This document shows positions 59,210-64,000 of a stretch of DNA of 64,000 nt, one piece after another; position 1 is the stretch's first letter, and each line of letters starts with the position of its first letter. The DNA comes from Nectonema munidae (taxonomy: Eukaryota > Nematomorpha > Nectonematoida > Nectonematidae). The notes below the pieces were generated by a model that searched no databases, was not told where the DNA came from, and saw nothing but the letters and a program-made list of their open reading frames with translations. Where the stretch lies: the NCBI GenBank assembly GCA_030549495.1, contig JAUIRK010000890.1:124001-188000 (forward strand), in the 5' to 3' direction. Position numbers and translations under genes: made by a program.

Positions 59210-59953
59210 TAGAGATGTATCGGATGTGAATATTTTTTACATCCGTGGATATTAGATTTGACATCCTAGCGGATGCGAATATAAAATATTTTAAAAAATT
59301 ATATGTTTTATATTTTACAGTATTTTGCTATTTTAGTCCCTTTTTTACTGTTTTTTTAATCCACCAATGTAAAAAAACCTAAATCAGAATAATTAGAAAA
59401 TCTTATTTAAAACAATCATAATAATTAATTACCGGTAATTTTTTTTAAGAAATAACAGTTTTTCTACTTTTTTCCCTAATAATCTCTTTCTTTTGTCAGT
59501 ATAAATATTTCCGGCGCTGCTAAAAAGCTGCTCGCTTTGAACAGTGCTAGGAGGACAGGTAAGGTAAGACATGCAATTTTTGATAACAATGGAAATTCTT
59601 TTTTCTTTTTGATACTTCCTTATTTCTTCATTAAAAGCTTCATTTTCTTTCTCGTTTTCTTCTTCACACTACTAGAGTTTGGAATAGAGTCCATAGCTTT
59701 ATTCAAAAAGGTATAAACTCCATTAGAACTTCTCTTCATTTTTTGCAGCTTTTTACTTCTATTCCTCATCATATAAATTCAAAAGGAAAGTTTTTACTTT
59801 ATTTGTTGTTTCAAAATTGGTGAACAATTTACTTTTGAATCTCGGAGCAAGAAAAGTAGCTATAATGTAAGGATTTTAAATTGCGGATGTTAATATGAAA
59901 AAAATCCAGGGATGAGGATGTAAAATTTTTTGCGGATATCCGATACATCTCTA
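59210..59953 (-). mobile_element. hAT element, TAGAGATGTATCGGAT family, copy 2
   Basis: Ends TAGAGATGTATCGGATGTGA and ATCCGATACATCTCTA; the 8-bp duplication CCTAGGAT is perfect (59202-59209, 59954-59961). The minus strand, about 59440-59600, reads LTCPPSTVQSEQLFSSAGNI then YTDKRKRLLGKKVEKLLFLK, a clear hAT dimerisation domain. At 744 bp it lacks the catalytic part. Longer relative of 14443-14770. Confidence 0.88.
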
Positions 59954-60241
59954 CCTAGGATCAACAGTAAGTATATCTAGAATTGTCTGCATTCATCCTA
60001 CACTAAATTACGCTAGAGATTTCTAGATGTTAAGTTTACATCTTCTCTCATATCAAGCTGTCAAATTAATGTCTATGTGTTAAATTTGGAAGTTTTTTTT
60101 GATCAATATTTCAATTTTGTTTTTTTGATATGTAAATAAATAAATCTCTCTCTCTTCTGAACTTTCCCAATACATACTCAATCTAGGTAATTTTTGAAAT
60201 CCAGCAAAAAAAAGAACACCGATAAATTTTTCAGGAGCTCG

Positions 60242-61070
60242 TCAGTAAAACTGAAGTTTCTTGTTTTTAACTTCTCTGGCATATCTTAGAGTTTCATGGA
60301 TAATATGGGATTTCATATTTTTATTGAAGACTTTTTCATAACAGGCGAAATTCCTGAAAATTTCTCTACTTTTTTTCTGCTCTTCGCTCAAAAATTCCTT
60401 TGATTTCCTCCAAAATTTTCGTTTTTCTTCCAATTCTTTTGAAGATGTTTTGACAATAACTGTGATATAAAAACAAGTTCACCAATTTTTTCTTGCATCG
60501 AATAGTCTTCAGATTTGTATACTTTGCATATATACTTCTCAATTTGTTCTACAGTTAGATCACAATTTATTACTTCCATCATATCATCAGCCTTTTTGAA
60601 CGTATTTGGTTGTAGTTCAACATTGCAACAAATTTCACGTGCTTTTTCCAAATTTTCATCAATATCATCCAAATAGTCTTCATCTACATTTTCTTTGTCA
60701 GTTTCATTGACACTTTCTGGAGGAATAACAACAATGTCCAACTGATCATCATAGCTTTTATTTTTTTTCCAACGTACTGATAGCTGAAAGAAGACATGCA
60801 TGTTCACTCACTATGCTTTCAAGGTTGTCTTTTTTTGAATTACTTACCTTTCTTTTTAAAAAATTAACCGATTTTCTCTTTTGAGCTTTTTTCCACCGAT
60901 TACTGAAGCATCTCCATCTTCCCAAATAATATAAACACCATAAGCTGTGACTTCTTCTACTATTCCATATGGTAACCATCGAGTAATTTCGAGTTTCTCC
61001 AAAATGATTATAATCTCTTTTAAAGAAACTTTCATATCATCGAAAACAGAAGCCTTTGCACTAACCTAAT
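60242..61070 (-). mobile_element. Broken transposon ORF with Tudor-like module (uncertain class)
   Basis: On the minus strand about 61070-60900 reads SAKASVFDDMKVSLKE then YGIVEEVTAYGVYIIWEDGD, matching the module in the piggyBac at 16863-17057. After frame changes follow SKKDNLESIVSEHACLLSAI, an acidic part (NETDKENVDEDYLDDIDENL), then QEKIGELVFISQLLSKHLQK and FLSEEQKKSREIFRNFACYE in 60242-60807. The last parts are not recognised. The shared module suggests a piggyBac-type N-terminus, but no DDE domain is next to it. Confidence 0.4.
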
Positions 61071-61483
61071 CACAATTTACGATAAATGATATTGCTGATT
61101 TCTAACCAACTTCCTGTTCCAAGGCTGTCCATTAGAATCCAATGTGGAAAGCGAAAGAAAAATCAACAAAATTGAAGGAAGGCGCTTAATCAAATAGAAC
61201 GAACAAAATGAATGAAGATTAGGGTGCACACAACGCCCTCATATAAAAATTTTTTTTTGTCCTTTGTATAATTTTTTTTCAATCAATAAAAAAAAAACAG
61301 TCAAAATATTAGTAATCTTCCAACTTCGCAACAAGTTTTAAGGTGCCTGATGTTTCATATAAAAGATGGATCTATGAGGTTGAGAACGAAGTGGGAATCA
61401 ACAAAAATTGTTTTATTGAAGGTACAGCCATTTTATCAAAAAGCTAATATACCGATGATTTCTGAAAGAAGGGCTGCGAAAAA

Positions 61484-63462
61484 ATGATGCAACTATTAAG
61501 AACAAACTCCAAACTTCGGGAAATTCCAAAATCAAGACGAGAAACTTCTACAATCATTAAAAAAACTGAAAATCACCAAGAAGAGTTATCTAAAACTTTC
61601 CAACTGTGGCCTCCTTCCGCCGAAAAAATGATTAATTATAATCAAGAGGATATTGAGTTTCTTAAATCAATGAAAACTGATAGAAAAGCAACGTTTGGTT
61701 CAGCTGACTTTGTTTTGGATGCCAGAAAAAAGAAAGCACTAGAACGAAAAATGAAAGAGGAAAAATTATTGAAAATGAGTGAAGTGAGGAAAACGAACCT
61801 TTTTCTTCTTCGTGTTTTATCCCATCAGAACCAGACAAAAGGAAACATCAACGAGTTCGTGAGGGTACAGAGGCCTTTATATACCCCATAATATTTTGCA
61901 ATCTCGTAAACTTCTTTTCTTGGCAAATCGGATGAAAATAACCCCAACTCAACAGGCAGAGCTTTCATCAAAGCCTTTATTGAAGAAGCTGGTGACGATT
62001 CTTCAAAGGTTTCAACTTCATACTCTCAAACGGCAAAGACGAGAAGAAAAATGAGACAAGAAATTGCAAGAGCCATTTATCAGGAGTGGAAACCACCTCA
62101 TTTGTGTTCACTACACTGGAACTCCAAGTTGATGTCATCTCTCGTCAGCCAATACAAAAAAGAAGAACGACTCACTGTAGCGGTAGGAGGTTCAAACGAA
62201 GTGAAGATTCTCGGGGTTCCTTGCTATCAACTAGGAAATAAGGGAAAATCAGGAGAAGTAATGAGCAAATTTATTCATGATTTATTAATTAAATGGAATT
62301 GTTCAGATGGATATGTAATATGGTTTTTGACACCACAGCCAGCAACACCGGATCTATATCAGCAACTTGTGTTATGGTTCAGGAAAAGCTAGGTAAACCT
62401 CTTTTGTGGTCAGGATGCCGGCATGATGTTGAAGACTTTTTCAAAAAACTTACGCACATTTTTGAAGATCGAAGTATCAAGGTCTCGTGAAATTATGGTT
62501 TTCACAAGATTCAGGAAAAACTGGAAAGAATTATCCCAAAATACTGCTGATTTGGTTCATTTAGAGTTGAGTGATTTTTCTGAGGAACAAAAATTACATA
62601 TTTCAGAATGGAAAAATGAGGCTTTGCATATGGTGAATTCCGAAAACCATGCAGCACGGGAAGATCATCAGGAATTTATGAGCCTTTGTTCGTATTTTCT
62701 TGATTCCAATAATGTCTCGAACTCATTTAGAGCTCAAGGAGCACTTCATAAATCAAGATGGATGGCTAAGCTTTTATATAGCATAAAACTCGTGCTTTTC
62801 GAATACCAAATTTCAAAACTGAAATCTGGAACAATTACAACTCGAGATCAACCGTCAAAAATTGAAAAAGTTTGTGATTTTTGTAACATTAGTTTAAAGC
62901 ACATGGTGGTTAAATTGTGGGTCTGCTGCTGATGTTCCATTCAATGATTTGAAACTCTTCAAACGTTTAATAATTTATAAATCAATTGAACCCATGATTT
63001 CATATTGTTCTATCAAAGCTTTCAGCCGCCATCTTTGGTACCTTACAGCTGAGCTTGTTCCCTTATCTTTGTTTTCTGAATTGGTTCCAGATTACGAAAA
63101 AAGCCAAATAACGAAAAAGTTTTCAAAAGGGTTTCGGCAAGCCTTCATTTCCATCTAAAATAAAACTTGACACAACTCTTGTTGATTTGATTTCAACTGA
63201 CTCGTAGTTTTTCTTTAAAGTGCTCAAAATTGATTGTTGCTTTTTGACAGAAGTTAGTTTATGGAATCAAAACGAAGTTTATAAGCATGGAAAACTCAAT
63301 ACTGAGTCAATAAATGTCATCAACGACTGCTCAGAACGCATTATAAAGCTTAGTATTGATTTTTTGCCATCGGCGCGCTTAGAAAGAAACTACCAGGATG
63401 TCATCCAAGTCGTCGAAGAAAGTAGAAAACGAACAGCGAATCTAAGAAAAAATCTTTCATGA
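61484..63462 (+). mobile_element. DTTASNTG-lineage transposase, nearly full length, decayed (copy C)
   Basis: Pieces in order: TFQLWPPSAEK and EFLKSMKTDRKATFGSADFV (61484-61891); RQEIARAIYQEWKPPHLCSL, LHWNSKLMSSL and EVKILGVPCYQL (62051-62392); VFDTTASNTGSISATCVMVQ then EKLGKPLLWSGCRHDVEDFF (62293-62490); REIMVFTRFRKNWKEL (62423-62932), RWMAKLLYSIKLVLFEYQIS; then EVSLWNQNEVYKHGKLN and INDCSERIIKLSIDFLPSAR (63220-63462). The D in FDTTASNTG and the following CRH block parallel the RNase-H core of hAT-like enzymes. At least four frame changes. AGGGTGCACACAACGCCCTC at about 61220 may be the left end. Known in arthropod and cnidarian genomes as uncharacterised proteins; I give no superfamily name. 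Confidence 0.7.
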
Positions 63463-63469
63463 GAAAAAT

Positions 63470-64000
63470 CAATATTTTTCCATACTTTTTTCGCACTATT
63501 TTTTGCCAATCTGTATATTATTTTTCATAATAATGTTCTTATTCGTTTTTTTAGTTTCAAATATAATGTTCTTGATGTGTAATAATTTTTTTTGTAAAAC
63601 TGAAATGGATCAGTACTAAAGTCAAATAATAATCTTAGGATTGTTTTTAAAGCTGTTTGTTGACCCCTTTAATATGATTCAAAACTTTTCAAATCTTACA
63701 AGATTGTTAAAAACTACAAAAGGAAAAAAATGAACAGCGTGAAAATTAAGGGCATTGTTTTCAAATATTAAAGCACACGGGCGGTCCAGAGAAGGAGCAG
63801 TTGCCCCTAGCAATGATATTCCTTTTAATTCAAGCGATTACAAACTCTCCCCCCGGGTACATAGTTGTCTTCGTCCGCCTCCGAAATATGCTAATCAAAG
63901 AATCGAAAAATGTTCAAATAAAAAAAATTTTTATTCTTTTTAAATATATCGTTGGCTCCCCTTACTTTTAAAATTGAAAGATAAACCTAGTCTTTAATAA
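63470..64000. other. Gene-free stretch to the window end
   Basis: Probably the right flank of copy C: TTAAGGGCATTGTTTTC near 63748 may be a decayed terminus paired with the left end at 61220. The frame at 63755-63943 has no motif. Confidence 0.3.

Overview
The window is AT-rich (roughly two-thirds A+T by eye), intron-bearing animal DNA. The host genes and the transposon mix (hAT, piggyBac, Tigger/pogo, MULE, Jockey-like LINE, tRNA-derived SINEs) suggest an arthropod. A parasitic copepod of the sea-louse type is my best guess, but that is inference; nothing here names the species.

Three host genes are supported. (1) A complete six-exon UBE2D/effete-type ubiquitin-conjugating enzyme lies on the minus strand across 16171-42536. 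Its exons are 24-140 bp, its introns 2.0-8.5 kb, and it encodes exactly 147 residues with catalytic Cys85. (2) A single-exon UDP-N-acetylglucosamine pyrophosphorylase (UAP1/mummy type, chitin and glycan precursor synthesis) lies at 56721-58286 on the plus strand; it is intact and visibly GC-richer than its surroundings. (3) A single-exon minus-strand gene at 5436-7313 encodes a protein I do not recognise as a named family: signal peptide or anchor, lumenal region, four membrane segments, and two C-terminal C2-like domains, the first with all five calcium-binding aspartates. Its upstream side carries duplicated CCAAT boxes.

Nearly everything else is transposon. From 0-5 kb: tandem repeats with a TTAA end, hAT fragments, a SINE. 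From 7.7-15 kb: a dense pile of hAT, piggyBac and MITE copies, including one hAT inserted into the dimerisation coding region of another, several with 8-bp target duplications. From 16-42.5 kb: the UBE2D introns, holding a 2.7-kb piggyBac (itself interrupted by a retroelement fossil) 20 bp before the last exon, a Tigger, SINEs, a LINE, and a cluster of ~100-130 bp TTAA-flanked inverted-repeat elements. From 43-49 kb: Tigger and MULE pieces, a large palindrome and a young tRNA-derived SINE with a 23-bp duplication. From 52-64 kb: G-tract MITEs, the UAP gene, and two copies of an RNase-H-like transposase lineage carrying a DTTASNTG motif.

The most unusual pattern is the small-element cluster at 28.3-34.2 kb. 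At least four subfamilies share one layout (CCC terminus, inverted repeat, inner palindrome, three CGTCTG-type boxes), while their arm and palindrome sequences differ and stay self-complementary. Their ends resemble those of the 2.7-kb piggyBac at 16335-19081.
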